A stretch of 64,000 bases of DNA from Lachnospiraceae bacterium. Its GTDB lineage: Bacteria; Bacillota; Clostridia; Lachnospirales; Lachnospiraceae. A model generated the notes under the pieces. The model did no database searches and was not told the DNA's origin. It was given only the letters and a program-made list of their open reading frames with translations. Location of the stretch: contig JAILHF010000031.1 in the NCBI GenBank assembly GCA_024696005.1, positions 1 through 64,000 of the forward strand, written 5' to 3'. The position numbers and the translations under genes are program-made. Positions 52,913 through 61,254 of this stretch are shown here, one piece after another; position 1 is the first letter of the stretch, and every line of letters begins with the position of its first letter.

Positions 52913-53602
52913 ATGGGAAATATTATCGAAGTACAGGATGTATCAAGGACATTTCCGGTGCCGGGCGGCGAGTTCCAGGCACTGAAGCATATCAATGCCG
53001 CGATCCCCGAGTCCTCCTTTGTGATCCTGAAGGGACGCTCGGGTTCGGGCAAGACGACACTCCTAAATATCATCTGCACGCTGGACAAGCCCACGGGCGG
53101 GACTGTACGGATCGACGGGGAAGATGTGTCCAAATTAACGGACTATAAGAAAGAGGAGCTGCGGCGGAAAAAGATGGGTTTTGTTTTCCAGTCCGTATCC
53201 CTGATCCCGTCGCTGAACGCTTTCCAGAACGTGGAGTTTTCCATGCGCATGGCCGGGATCAAACCGGGAAAGGAAAGGGATAAGCGTGTGGAGGAGTGCC
53301 TGCGGCTCGTGGGCCTCGGAAACCGCATGACCCATATGCCGGCCGAGATGAGCGGCGGAGAGCAGCAGAGAGTCGCGATCGCAAGGGCGCTGGCGCATAA
53401 GCCGAAGATGATCCTTGCGGATGAGCCCACAGCGGAGCTGGACAGCGCCATGGCGGCAAAGGTAGCGACCCTTTTTGCGGAGATGAGCAAGAAGGAAGGA
53501 ATATCCATCCTGATGACGACACACGATGTGGGGCTGATGGGTGCGGCGGATTATCTGATCGAGCTGAATAACGGAGAGAGGATCGATGGCGGAGAAAACT
53601 GA
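52913..53602 (+). CDS. MacB/LolD-type ABC ATPase 1
   Basis: A 229-residue ATPase. Walker A is GRSGSGKTT (about 41-49), the Q-loop VFQSVS, the signature [15 protein letters not shown], Walker B ILADEPTAELD and the switch His in TTHD. The type matches exporters with FtsX-like permeases, not MalK-type sugar ATPases, so it cannot supply the missing importer ATPase. It starts two bases after the permease stop and overlaps ATPase 2 by 17 bases. Confidence 0.85.
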   Translation: MGNIIEVQDVSRTFPVPGGEFQALKHINAAIPESSFVILKGRSGSGKTTLLNIICTLDKPTGGTVRIDGEDVSKLTDYKKEELRRKKMGFVFQSVSLIPSLNAFQNVEFSMRMAGIKPGKERDKRVEECLRLVGLGNRMTHMPAEMSGGEQQRVAIARALAHKPKMILADEPTAELDSAMAAKVATLFAEMSKKEGISILMTTHDVGLMGAADYLIELNNGERIDGGEN

Positions 53603-54548
53603 GGAAAAAGAACAGAGCGGTAAGCCTGACGCCGGTGTCCTGATCCGGGCGGATAACCTTGTTAAGATCTACAAGACAAAGGAGACAGAGGTGCTGGCCC
53701 TGCAGGGGCTTGACCTTTCCGTCGAGCAGGGCGAACTTACGGCGATCATCGGCAATTCCGGCAGCGGCAAGTCGACTTTCCTGAACATGATCGGCGGCCT
53801 GGACCGGCCCAGTGCGGGCTCTCTTTTTGTGGACGGAGGCAATCTCTTTACCATGAGCGAGCACGAGCTGGTGCGCTACAAGAGGAGCACCGTGGGTTTT
53901 GTTTGGCAGAATAACGGCCGCAACATGCTCCCCTTCCTCTCCGCGCTGGAAAATGTTATGATGCCTATGTTCCTTTCAAACAGCAGGAAGAAGAAGGAAA
54001 AGGCAACGGAGCTGCTGGAGATGGTGGGGATGGGTCATAAGAAGGCCAGCCGCATGAACATGCTCTCCGGCGGCGAACAGCAGCGTGTGGCCATTGCCAT
54101 TGCGCTGGCAAATTCACCCAAGCTTCTTCTGGCGGACGAGCCTACCGGCAGCGTGGATACCGCTACCGCGAACTATATCTTTGATGTGTTCAGCGAGCTG
54201 AACCGTAACGGACAGACCATCCTGATCGTCACGCACGACATCGCTCTTTCCAAGAAGGTTAAGCGCGTGGTGGCCATAAGGGACGGCAAGATCAGTTCCG
54301 AGCGCGTGCTCAAGGAGGCTTATCAGGACCGTCTGGCGGAGACAGGCATCGACTGGCGCAGTGAGGATACGCAGGACGAGTATGCCGTGCTGGACCGTGT
54401 TGGACGTCTGCAGCTGCCTCAGGAAATGATACAGGGGCTGAAGCTTGGGGACAACAAGGTACGTGTGGCGTTTCAGGACGGAAAGATCGTGATCTCCGGA
54501 CCGGAAGAGGCTTCCGCTTCGGAGGAAAAGAACGGAGAAACGGATTAA
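53586..54548 (+). CDS. MacB/LolD-type ABC ATPase 2 with C-terminal extension
   Basis: A 320-residue ATPase. Walker A is GNSGSGKST, the Q-loop WQNNGRN, the signature [15 protein letters not shown], Walker [12 protein letters not shown] and VTHD. About 80 residues after the ATPase core (from residue 240) form an extension with [16 protein letters not shown], perhaps a small regulatory domain. With ATPase 1 it may form a heterodimer under the asymmetric single-chain permease. It ends the export operon, with 98 bases before the U32-like pair. Confidence 0.82.
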   Translation: MAEKTEEKEQSGKPDAGVLIRADNLVKIYKTKETEVLALQGLDLSVEQGELTAIIGNSGSGKSTFLNMIGGLDRPSAGSLFVDGGNLFTMSEHELVRYKRSTVGFVWQNNGRNMLPFLSALENVMMPMFLSNSRKKKEKATELLEMVGMGHKKASRMNMLSGGEQQRVAIAIALANSPKLLLADEPTGSVDTATANYIFDVFSELNRNGQTILIVTHDIALSKKVKRVVAIRDGKISSERVLKEAYQDRLAETGIDWRSEDTQDEYAVLDRVGRLQLPQEMIQGLKLGDNKVRVAFQDGKIVISGPEEASASEEKNGETD

Positions 54549-54646
54549 GATACAGGATGCCGCGATCCTGAAGGCGCTCCGCTTCGCGGTTTCGGGTCGC
54601 CAAAGCGCATCGCTGCACAGGGATCATTCAGAGGAGGGGGTACGTC

Positions 54647-55606
54647 ATGTCAGAGGTTAAAGCCAGGTTTCATCTGCCGGGTCTGCGGTTTAATTACCCG
54701 TTAAACATGTTTTGGATCACCATGCTGGAGCAATATCCGGAATGGTTCCGCGAAGGGGTGGAGATCGGTTCCTGTTTTGGGGAATTCCCCCTGTCTCTCT
54801 GGGCGGGAGGCCGCTTTGCCGGTTTTGACCAGTGTGATGCCGGCTACATCAAGGCCGTGATCAAAAGCCTGAACGATAAAGGCATTCCCATCCGCTATAC
54901 CTGGACCAATCCCGAGATCACAAAGGAGGATCTGGACGACCCCTATTGCAATTTCTGCATGGATTGCGCCAACAACGGAATGAACGAGGTGATGATCTTT
55001 TCACCGCTTTTGGAGAAATACCTCCGGAACCGCTATCCCCGCTTTGCTTACAACAGCTCCACCTGCAAGGAGATCAAGGACATCGATGCCCTGAACGAGG
55101 AGATTTCCAGGAATTATAAATACGTGGTGCTGGATTTCAATCTGAACAACCGCTGGGATCTTCTGGAGAAGGTGGAACATCCGGAGAAGCTGGAGGTGCT
55201 GGTGAATACGCTCTGTGTTCCCGGCTGTCCCAGAAGGGGGGCCCATTATGTCCAGGAAGCCAGGAACGAGCGCATCGCCATCAATAACCGCAAGCTTCCC
55301 AGGGACAAGCAGAAACCGCTGATCCCCTGGCACTGTGAGTACGGGGAAGAGAACAATCTGTACACGATACAGGATTACCCCACCTTTATCAAGGTGGATG
55401 ACATCTGGGAAAAATATATCCCTGCAGGCATCACGAACTTCAAGATCGAGGGCCGCACGGCAAGCATGTTTTCCCTGATCGATACCTACAGCTATTTCAT
55501 GCTCAAGCCCGAGCACGCAGGCTTTGCGAGACAGAGACTGATCGGCAACCTGGTACACGCCGGCGTCATCCACGTAAACCGGCCCAAGCCGGGCACCTGG
55601 CCCTGA
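54647..55606 (+). CDS. U32-peptidase-like protein A of a tandem pair
   Basis: A 319-residue cytoplasmic protein that I place near the U32/UbiU-UbiV group. It has RYTWTNPEIT, PYCNFCMDCANNG, the block EVLVNTLCVPGCPRRGAHY and NFKIEGRTASMFSLIDTYSYFML, close to the FKIEGR and D-x-Y motifs of U32 proteins. The two Cys groups could hold a metal or Fe-S centre. No substrate is known. GGAGGGGG stands before the ATG. The paralogue follows after 11 bases. Confidence 0.55.
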   Translation: MSEVKARFHLPGLRFNYPLNMFWITMLEQYPEWFREGVEIGSCFGEFPLSLWAGGRFAGFDQCDAGYIKAVIKSLNDKGIPIRYTWTNPEITKEDLDDPYCNFCMDCANNGMNEVMIFSPLLEKYLRNRYPRFAYNSSTCKEIKDIDALNEEISRNYKYVVLDFNLNNRWDLLEKVEHPEKLEVLVNTLCVPGCPRRGAHYVQEARNERIAINNRKLPRDKQKPLIPWHCEYGEENNLYTIQDYPTFIKVDDIWEKYIPAGITNFKIEGRTASMFSLIDTYSYFMLKPEHAGFARQRLIGNLVHAGVIHVNRPKPGTWP

Positions 55607-55617
55607 GGGAGGGAACT

Positions 55618-56532
55618 ATGGACAGGAAGATCTACTGGCATCTCCCCGGCCTCTGCTATCTGAAGGACTTAAACCTGACGATCCTCAAGCTGATGCGGGA
55701 ATACCGGAACTGCTTTCACGAAGGCTACTGCGCCGGAAGTGTGTACGGCACCTTCCCCGGCGCCATCTGGAATGGCGGACGGACGGTCCTGGGCTTTTGC
55801 TCCAAGAACGACATCCTGCGGACCCTGAAGGAATACGAGCCCTATAAGGTGCCGCTGCGCTTCACCTGGACCAATCCGCTGATCACGGAGCAGGAGGTGA
55901 CGGATACCTACTGCAACCTGATCATGCGCCTTGCCGATAACGGAGAGAACCAGGTCCTGGTGAATTCCCCCGTTCTGGAGGAATTCCTGCGGTACAATTA
56001 TCCGGACTACCGTTTCATCTCCTCCACCACCAAGCGGATCACGGATCCCGCCGCCCTGGAAGCCGAGATGGAAAAGGATTATTTCATGGTGGTGCTGGAT
56101 TACGACTTAAACCATGACGAGGAAGTGCTGAAAAAGCTTGAGCCGCAGGCCGAGCGCGTGGAGATACTGGTGGACGAGATCTGCTTCCCCCACTGTCCCA
56201 AGCGCGCCGAACATTACAGGGACGAGGCCGTAAAGCAGCTGGAATTCGAGATCGCGCCGCCCTTCGACTGCCCCAACCGCAGGTCGAAAAAGAGCTTTGA
56301 AGACTGCAAGACGCGTCCGGCCTTCATCTCCGAGGAGCAGATCGGGGACTACATCTCCAGGGGCTTTTGCAACTTCAAGCTGGTGGGCAGGGGACTTCCG
56401 CCCGAACTGGTGCTGGATTCCTATCTGTATTTCCTGGTAAAAGAAGACAGCCGCGAATTCATCCGCGGCCGTGTGGATCTGGGTTTGAAAGAGATCGCCT
56501 CTAAGAGGGCTGCTGCCCGGGCTCGTCGTTAG
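55618..56532 (+). CDS. U32-peptidase-like protein B of a tandem pair
   Basis: A 304-residue paralogue of the gene before it. Shared marks are YWHLPGLCYL (FHLPGLRF in A), RFTWTNPLIT, TYCNL, VEILVDEICFPHCPKRAEHY and NFKLVGRGLPPELVLDSYLYFL. It lacks two of the three clustered Cys of protein A, so the two have diverged and may form a heterodimer, as UbiU and UbiV do. GAGGGAGG lies close to the ATG. Its 3' end overlaps the convergent YesL-like gene by 32 bases. Confidence 0.55.
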   Translation: MDRKIYWHLPGLCYLKDLNLTILKLMREYRNCFHEGYCAGSVYGTFPGAIWNGGRTVLGFCSKNDILRTLKEYEPYKVPLRFTWTNPLITEQEVTDTYCNLIMRLADNGENQVLVNSPVLEEFLRYNYPDYRFISSTTKRITDPAALEAEMEKDYFMVVLDYDLNHDEEVLKKLEPQAERVEILVDEICFPHCPKRAEHYRDEAVKQLEFEIAPPFDCPNRRSKKSFEDCKTRPAFISEEQIGDYISRGFCNFKLVGRGLPPELVLDSYLYFLVKEDSREFIRGRVDLGLKEIASKRAAARARR

Positions 56533-57202
56533 AGCTGTCGTCATCCTTTTTATCGTCGTCAGCCGCAGCGGTCTTTGCGAGGATCGCATCCTCCGCCTCC
56601 TGGAAGGGCTTATCGTAGATCTTTGCCGCCAGGTAAGCCGGAGCCGAAAAGCAGAAGACGATGATGATCGGGAAGAGCATCAGCCCGATGTTGCCGATGA
56701 AGAACAGGGCAAAGGGGAGCAGGTTCACGACCGTGATCAGCAGGGTGGAAAAGAAATGCCGGAAGGAATAGACCAGAGCGGCCTTGAGGGTTCCGGGCAC
56801 GGTATTGACAAACTTGGCAAGGATGGGGAAGACCATCGAGCCGATAAAGAACAGCCAGATGACGGTGACGATGATGCCTCCCAGCACAAAGGAGCTGATC
56901 TTTGTAGGGTTCTGGGGCATGAGGAACAGATCCGCCACGATGAGGGCGACCATGGCCAGCGTGATCATCCAGATGACGGTAGCCTGCCGGAAATTCTCCT
57001 TAAAGGAGTGGAAGTATTGCTTGAACAGGGCGCCTTCCTGGTCGCGGGCCAGCTTCAGGGTGCAGTAGTGCAGGGCCGTGAAGGCCGCCCCGCCCGTGAC
57101 CACCGGGATGCACAGGAGCAGGGTCAGCAGATTAAGAAAGATCAGGTTTGTCATTTTGTCGAGAAAGCGCATTAAGGGGCTGTCGAGTCCGAAGATTTTC
57201 AC
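56501..57202 (-). CDS. YesL-like (DUF624) membrane protein
   Basis: A 233-residue protein with four or more helices and the DUF624 opening FGLDSPLMRFLDKMTNLIFLNLL, then LCIPVVTGGAAFTALHYCTLKLARDQEG. The tail is acidic and low in complexity. Such proteins accompany sugar importers and glycosidases in Firmicutes, but their role is not established. The start is a GTG at 57202, with AAGGA 11 bases upstream. It is divergent from GH115. Confidence 0.8.
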   Translation of the reverse strand: MKIFGLDSPLMRFLDKMTNLIFLNLLTLLLCIPVVTGGAAFTALHYCTLKLARDQEGALFKQYFHSFKENFRQATVIWMITLAMVALIVADLFLMPQNPTKISSFVLGGIIVTVIWLFFIGSMVFPILAKFVNTVPGTLKAALVYSFRHFFSTLLITVVNLLPFALFFIGNIGLMLFPIIIVFCFSAPAYLAAKIYDKPFQEAEDAILAKTAAADDDKKDDDSSNDEPGQQPS

Positions 57203-57246
57203 GATGGATACCGTCCTTTTTTAGTAGTTTTGTTCAATTTCAAGTG

Positions 57247-57256
57247 CATTATAATG
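57247..57256. promoter_or_regulatory. Palindromic -10 region shared by the divergent yesL-like and GH115 genes
   Basis: CATTATAATG is a perfect palindrome, so both strands carry a TATAAT box. On the plus strand a weak TTTTGT lies 16 bases upstream, and on the minus strand TATACA lies 17 bases upstream. Both genes could start from overlapping promoters that compete. Confidence 0.45.
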
Positions 57257-57299
57257 GATTTTATCCTGTATGTATAGGGGTTAAATGAAAGGAGGATGA

Positions 57300-60128
57300 A
57301 TGGAAGCAGTGCTTTTGTCGAAAGACAGCGTGCCGGCGTTTGTTTATGAAAATAATGTGAAGCCGGGGATCGCTCGTGTGGCGGACCGGGTGCGGGAAGA
57401 TGTGAAGAAGGTGCTGGGGGTTCTGCCTGCGAAGGAAGAGAGCGCGGGGCAGGGAGCTTCGGCGCTGGTCTTCGGCATCGCCGGTCAGAGCGGTGCCCTG
57501 GAGGAACTGAACACGCAGGGAAAGATCGATCTGTCCGCCGTTGCGGGAAAGAGAGAGGTTTACGGCTTCTTTGTGCTCCCGTCGGAGCAGCGGATCGTGA
57601 TCGCCGGCAGCGACAAGCGCGGTACGATCTACGGCCTGTTTCATCTTTCGGAGCTTCTGGGGGTTTCGCCCCTGTCGGACTGGTCGGCGGTGCCGCCCGC
57701 AAAACGGGAGGAGCTTACGCTGACGGAGGCCGATTCCTTTGTCTCGAAGGAGCCGTCGGTGGAATACCGCGGCTTCTTTATCAACGATGAGTGGCCCTGC
57801 TTCGGGAACTGGTGCTCGAAGCGCTTCGGCGGCTTTACGGCGCAGATGTACGAAGAGGTCTTCTTCCTGCTGCTGCGCATGAAGGGAAATTACCTTTGGC
57901 CGGCCATGTGGTCCTCCTGCTTTGCCGAGGACGGTCCGGGCCTTGCCAGCGCGGAGCTGGCGGACGAGCTGGGTGTGGTGATGGGCCTTTCGCATCACGA
58001 GCCCTGCCTGCGCCACGGCGAGGAATACAGCCACGTGCGCGGCGCGGATTCGATCTACGGCGATGCCTGGAACTTCCGCAGCAACAAAGAAGGCATCACC
58101 CGCTTCTGGCGGGACGGCTTAAAGCGCAACGGCCATCTGGAGAATGTGATCACCGTGGGCATGCGCGGCGAGCGCGATTCCACGATCCTGGGAAAGAACG
58201 CCACCCTGAAGGACAACATCGACCTGCTCCGTGACGTGCTGCGCACGCAGGAGCAGCTGATCCGGGAGGAAGTGAACGAGGACCTGAGCAAGGTTCCCCG
58301 CATGCTTGCCCTCTATAAGGAAGTGGAAGCCTATTATTACGGCGATGCGGATACGCCCGGCCTGCGGGAAGGCTGCAGGGAGCTGGAAGACGTGATCCTG
58401 ATGCTCTGCGACGATAACCACGGCTATGTGCGCAGCCTGCCGGATGAGAAGATGCTCAGCCATCCCGGCGGTTTCGGCATGTATTATCATTTTGACTATC
58501 ACGGCGGCCCCGTATCCTACGAGTGGACCGATTCGACCCATCTCCCCGAAGTCTGGGAGCAGATGACGACGGCCTATGAGCACGGCATCCGCCGGCTCTG
58601 GATCGTGAACGTAGGCGACCTGGGCCTGCAGGAGATGCCCCTGTCCTATTTCCTGGATCTGGCTTACGATTACGATCGCTGGGGCATCGAGGCACCCAAT
58701 TCCACGAAGGATTATCTGGCGCAGTGGATGGAAAGGCAGTTCGGCCCCGCTTTCGAAGCGGCAGACCTGGACAGCCTCACGGATCTGTTCTACCGTTACG
58801 GCAGGCTGATGCACAACCGCAGGCCCGAGCATCTCAACGACACGGTCTACAGCCTGCATGCGGACTACGAAGCGGAGCGGGTGCTGGCCGAGGCCGATGC
58901 CCTGGAGGAGATGTGCCTGGGGCTTCGGGAGAAATGCCCCGCGGAATACCGTGACGCCTTCTGTGAGCTCATCGCCTACAACGTGCTCTCCGGTACCAAT
59001 CTGATCCGGCTCTGGATCACCCGGGCCCGCAATCACTATTTCGCGTCCCTTGGCCTGATCGAGGCAAACCGTTACGCAAAGCGCATCCCCGAGCTCCTGG
59101 AGCGCGACCGGAAACTCTCGGAAGAGCTGCATACGGCGGCCGGCGGCAAGTGGTACGGTTTCGGTATGGCGGAGCACATCGGATTCCGGAACTGGAACAG
59201 CGAGGAACGTGTCAATCCCGTGGCCGAGACGGTCTTTCCGATCGAGAGGGCCGAGGCCGTGGTGGGTCTTTTCGGGCAGCGCGAGGAATGCTGCGGCGGC
59301 GAATGGGGCAAGCATGACCTTACGATCCGCGTCTACCGCAGGCTGGAAGAGGCCGAGGCCGAGGCAGGCTTCTTTATCGGCTTAAAGGGCGGGACAGAGC
59401 TTTCCTACCGCATCAGCACCGCTTCGGATTGGATCCGGACCGACCGGACGGAAGGCGTGCTCACGCCGGAGGATGCCCTGCACGAGATCCGTCTGGTGGC
59501 GGACAAAAAGGCGGCAAGGGCTGCCGGCGAGACGGAAGGCAGGCTGGAGGTGAGCTACGGTTCCAACCGTGTGTTCATCACCGTAAAGGACCTGGAAGAG
59601 GGCGATAACGGCCGTCTGGTCATCGATGCGGCCCGCTATACCACCATGAATACCACCGACGGAGGGTATTTCGCGGTGATCAGGGATCTGGGCCGCCGGG
59701 AGGACGGATTGAAACGTTTTCCGCCGGTGGGTGATCTTTCCGTAGACGAGGCGCCTTCTGTGGATTATAATATCCGTTTGGAGGCGGATGGCGATTATCT
59801 GCTCCGCTTCCAGCTGATGCCCTGCAACCCTTACCGTCGGGGCAAGCGGATCTGCCTGCATTTTGACTGGAACAGGGAAGGCGTGAAGGCTCTCCCGGTG
59901 ATCAGCGAAAGCTTTGATGCGGGATCCGGCATGGAATGGGGAAAGGGTGTATTGGATCATGTACGTTACGCAGAGGTCGAAGTAAAGGGAGTCGCGGGTG
60001 AAAACAGCCTGCGCTGGTACGGGACCGAAGCGGAAAACATACCCGAGCGGATCTGGCTGGTCCGCAAGGGAAGCGGTCTGCAGCAGTCCTATCTTGGACC
60101 TGACGAGAGCGTTACGGTTCATTCCTGA
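57300..60128 (+). CDS. GH115 xylan alpha-1,2-glucuronidase, cytoplasmic
   Basis: A 942-residue enzyme without a signal peptide. Typical GH115 blocks are YRGFFINDEWPCFGNW, LLLRMKGNYLWPAMW, GLSHHEPCLRHGEEY, NVITVGMRGERDS and WIVNVGDLGLQEMPLSYF. The C-terminal part is beta-sandwich. GH115 enzymes remove (4-O-methyl-)glucuronic acid from xylan or xylo-oligosaccharides. A cytoplasmic location means it works on imported aldouronic acids. GAAAGGAGG is well placed before ATG 57300. UxuA and UxuB follow and handle the released uronate. Confidence 0.92.
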   Translation: MEAVLLSKDSVPAFVYENNVKPGIARVADRVREDVKKVLGVLPAKEESAGQGASALVFGIAGQSGALEELNTQGKIDLSAVAGKREVYGFFVLPSEQRIVIAGSDKRGTIYGLFHLSELLGVSPLSDWSAVPPAKREELTLTEADSFVSKEPSVEYRGFFINDEWPCFGNWCSKRFGGFTAQMYEEVFFLLLRMKGNYLWPAMWSSCFAEDGPGLASAELADELGVVMGLSHHEPCLRHGEEYSHVRGADSIYGDAWNFRSNKEGITRFWRDGLKRNGHLENVITVGMRGERDSTILGKNATLKDNIDLLRDVLRTQEQLIREEVNEDLSKVPRMLALYKEVEAYYYGDADTPGLREGCRELEDVILMLCDDNHGYVRSLPDEKMLSHPGGFGMYYHFDYHGGPVSYEWTDSTHLPEVWEQMTTAYEHGIRRLWIVNVGDLGLQEMPLSYFLDLAYDYDRWGIEAPNSTKDYLAQWMERQFGPAFEAADLDSLTDLFYRYGRLMHNRRPEHLNDTVYSLHADYEAERVLAEADALEEMCLGLREKCPAEYRDAFCELIAYNVLSGTNLIRLWITRARNHYFASLGLIEANRYAKRIPELLERDRKLSEELHTAAGGKWYGFGMAEHIGFRNWNSEERVNPVAETVFPIERAEAVVGLFGQREECCGGEWGKHDLTIRVYRRLEEAEAEAGFFIGLKGGTELSYRISTASDWIRTDRTEGVLTPEDALHEIRLVADKKAARAAGETEGRLEVSYGSNRVFITVKDLEEGDNGRLVIDAARYTTMNTTDGGYFAVIRDLGRREDGLKRFPPVGDLSVDEAPSVDYNIRLEADGDYLLRFQLMPCNPYRRGKRICLHFDWNREGVKALPVISESFDAGSGMEWGKGVLDHVRYAEVEVKGVAGENSLRWYGTEAENIPERIWLVRKGSGLQQSYLGPDESVTVHS

Positions 60129-60173
60129 GCCACGCACGCTGCTGCAAAACAGAGCATTCCGGAGGTTAGAATC

Positions 60174-61235
60174 ATGAAAATGTCATTTCGGTGGTACGGG
60201 AAAGGGAACGACACGATCAGCCTTGCGCAGATCAGACAGATCCCCGGCGTAGAGGAGATCGTATGGGCCCTTCACGAAAAGATGCCCGGCGAGGTATGGG
60301 AAGAGAGCGAGATACGGGCGGTGCAGGAGGAATTCGCACCCTACGGTTTCGGTATGAGCGTTGTGGAATCGGTGAACGTTCACGACGACATCAAGACCGC
60401 TGGTCCCGACCGCGATCTTTATATCGGGAACTATATCCAAACGATACGCAATCTCAGCAAGTTCGGGGTAAAGGTGATCTGCTACAATTTCATGCCGGTC
60501 TTTGACTGGACGCGGACCGACCTTTTCCATCCCCTGCCCGACGGATCCACGGCCCTCTTTTATGAGAAGTCCAAGATCCGTGAGGATGCAAAGGAGATGG
60601 CCGACTACATCCTGAAGGAGTGTAAGGGCTTCACCATGCCCGGCTGGGAGCCGGAGCGCCTTGCGGGCCTGGAGGAGCTGTTTGAAAAGTACAAAAAGGT
60701 GGACAAGGAAACGCTCTGGGCCAATCTGAAGTATTTCCTCGAAAAGCTGATGCCCGTCTGCCACGAGTGCGGCATCAAAATGGCGATCCATCCGGACGAT
60801 CCCCCCTGGGACATCTTCGGGCTGCCCCGCCTTCTGATCAATGAGGAATCCGTGGGCCGTTTCCTGAAGATGGTGGATGATCCTTATAACTGTCTGACCC
60901 TTTGCTCCGGTTCCCTGGGTTCGAATCCGAAGAATGATGTACCGGCCATCGTACGAAAATATGCGGACCGCATTGCCTTCGCCCATATCCGCAACGTGAA
61001 GATCTACGAGAACGGCGATTTCAGCGAGGTTTCGCACCGCGACTGCGACGGAGATGTGGGGATCCTGGAGATCATCAAGGCCTATCACGACGCGGGCTTT
61101 GACGGATACATCCGTCCCGACCACGGCCGCCACATCTGGGGCGAGAAATGCCGCCCCGGCTACGGGCTGTATGACAGGGCGCTGGGCATCATGTACATCC
61201 TGGGTGCCTGGGACATGTTGGAGAAGCAAAAGTAA
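60174..61235 (+). CDS. uxuA: Mannonate dehydratase
   Basis: A 353-residue TIM-barrel enzyme that turns D-mannonate into 2-keto-3-deoxygluconate. Conserved blocks are FRWYGKGNDTISLAQIRQIPGV, VVESVNVHDDIK, ICYNFMPVFDWTRTDL, CGIKMAIHPDDPPWDIFGLPR and IRPDHGRHIWGEK. The length is normal for UxuA. GGAGG lies eight bases before the ATG. It follows GH115 after 45 bases and precedes uxuB by 19 bases, so uronate release and breakdown are in one operon. Confidence 0.93.
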   Translation: MKMSFRWYGKGNDTISLAQIRQIPGVEEIVWALHEKMPGEVWEESEIRAVQEEFAPYGFGMSVVESVNVHDDIKTAGPDRDLYIGNYIQTIRNLSKFGVKVICYNFMPVFDWTRTDLFHPLPDGSTALFYEKSKIREDAKEMADYILKECKGFTMPGWEPERLAGLEELFEKYKKVDKETLWANLKYFLEKLMPVCHECGIKMAIHPDDPPWDIFGLPRLLINEESVGRFLKMVDDPYNCLTLCSGSLGSNPKNDVPAIVRKYADRIAFAHIRNVKIYENGDFSEVSHRDCDGDVGILEIIKAYHDAGFDGYIRPDHGRHIWGEKCRPGYGLYDRALGIMYILGAWDMLEKQK

Positions 61236-61254
61236 GAAGGAAGGAGAACGGATC

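Noticed and set aside
52913-54548. The two ABC ATPases as the missing motor of the sugar importers
   Set aside because: Their sequence type is MacB/LolD, they overlap the FtsX permease operon, and they lack the C-terminal regulatory domain of MalK/MsmX proteins.
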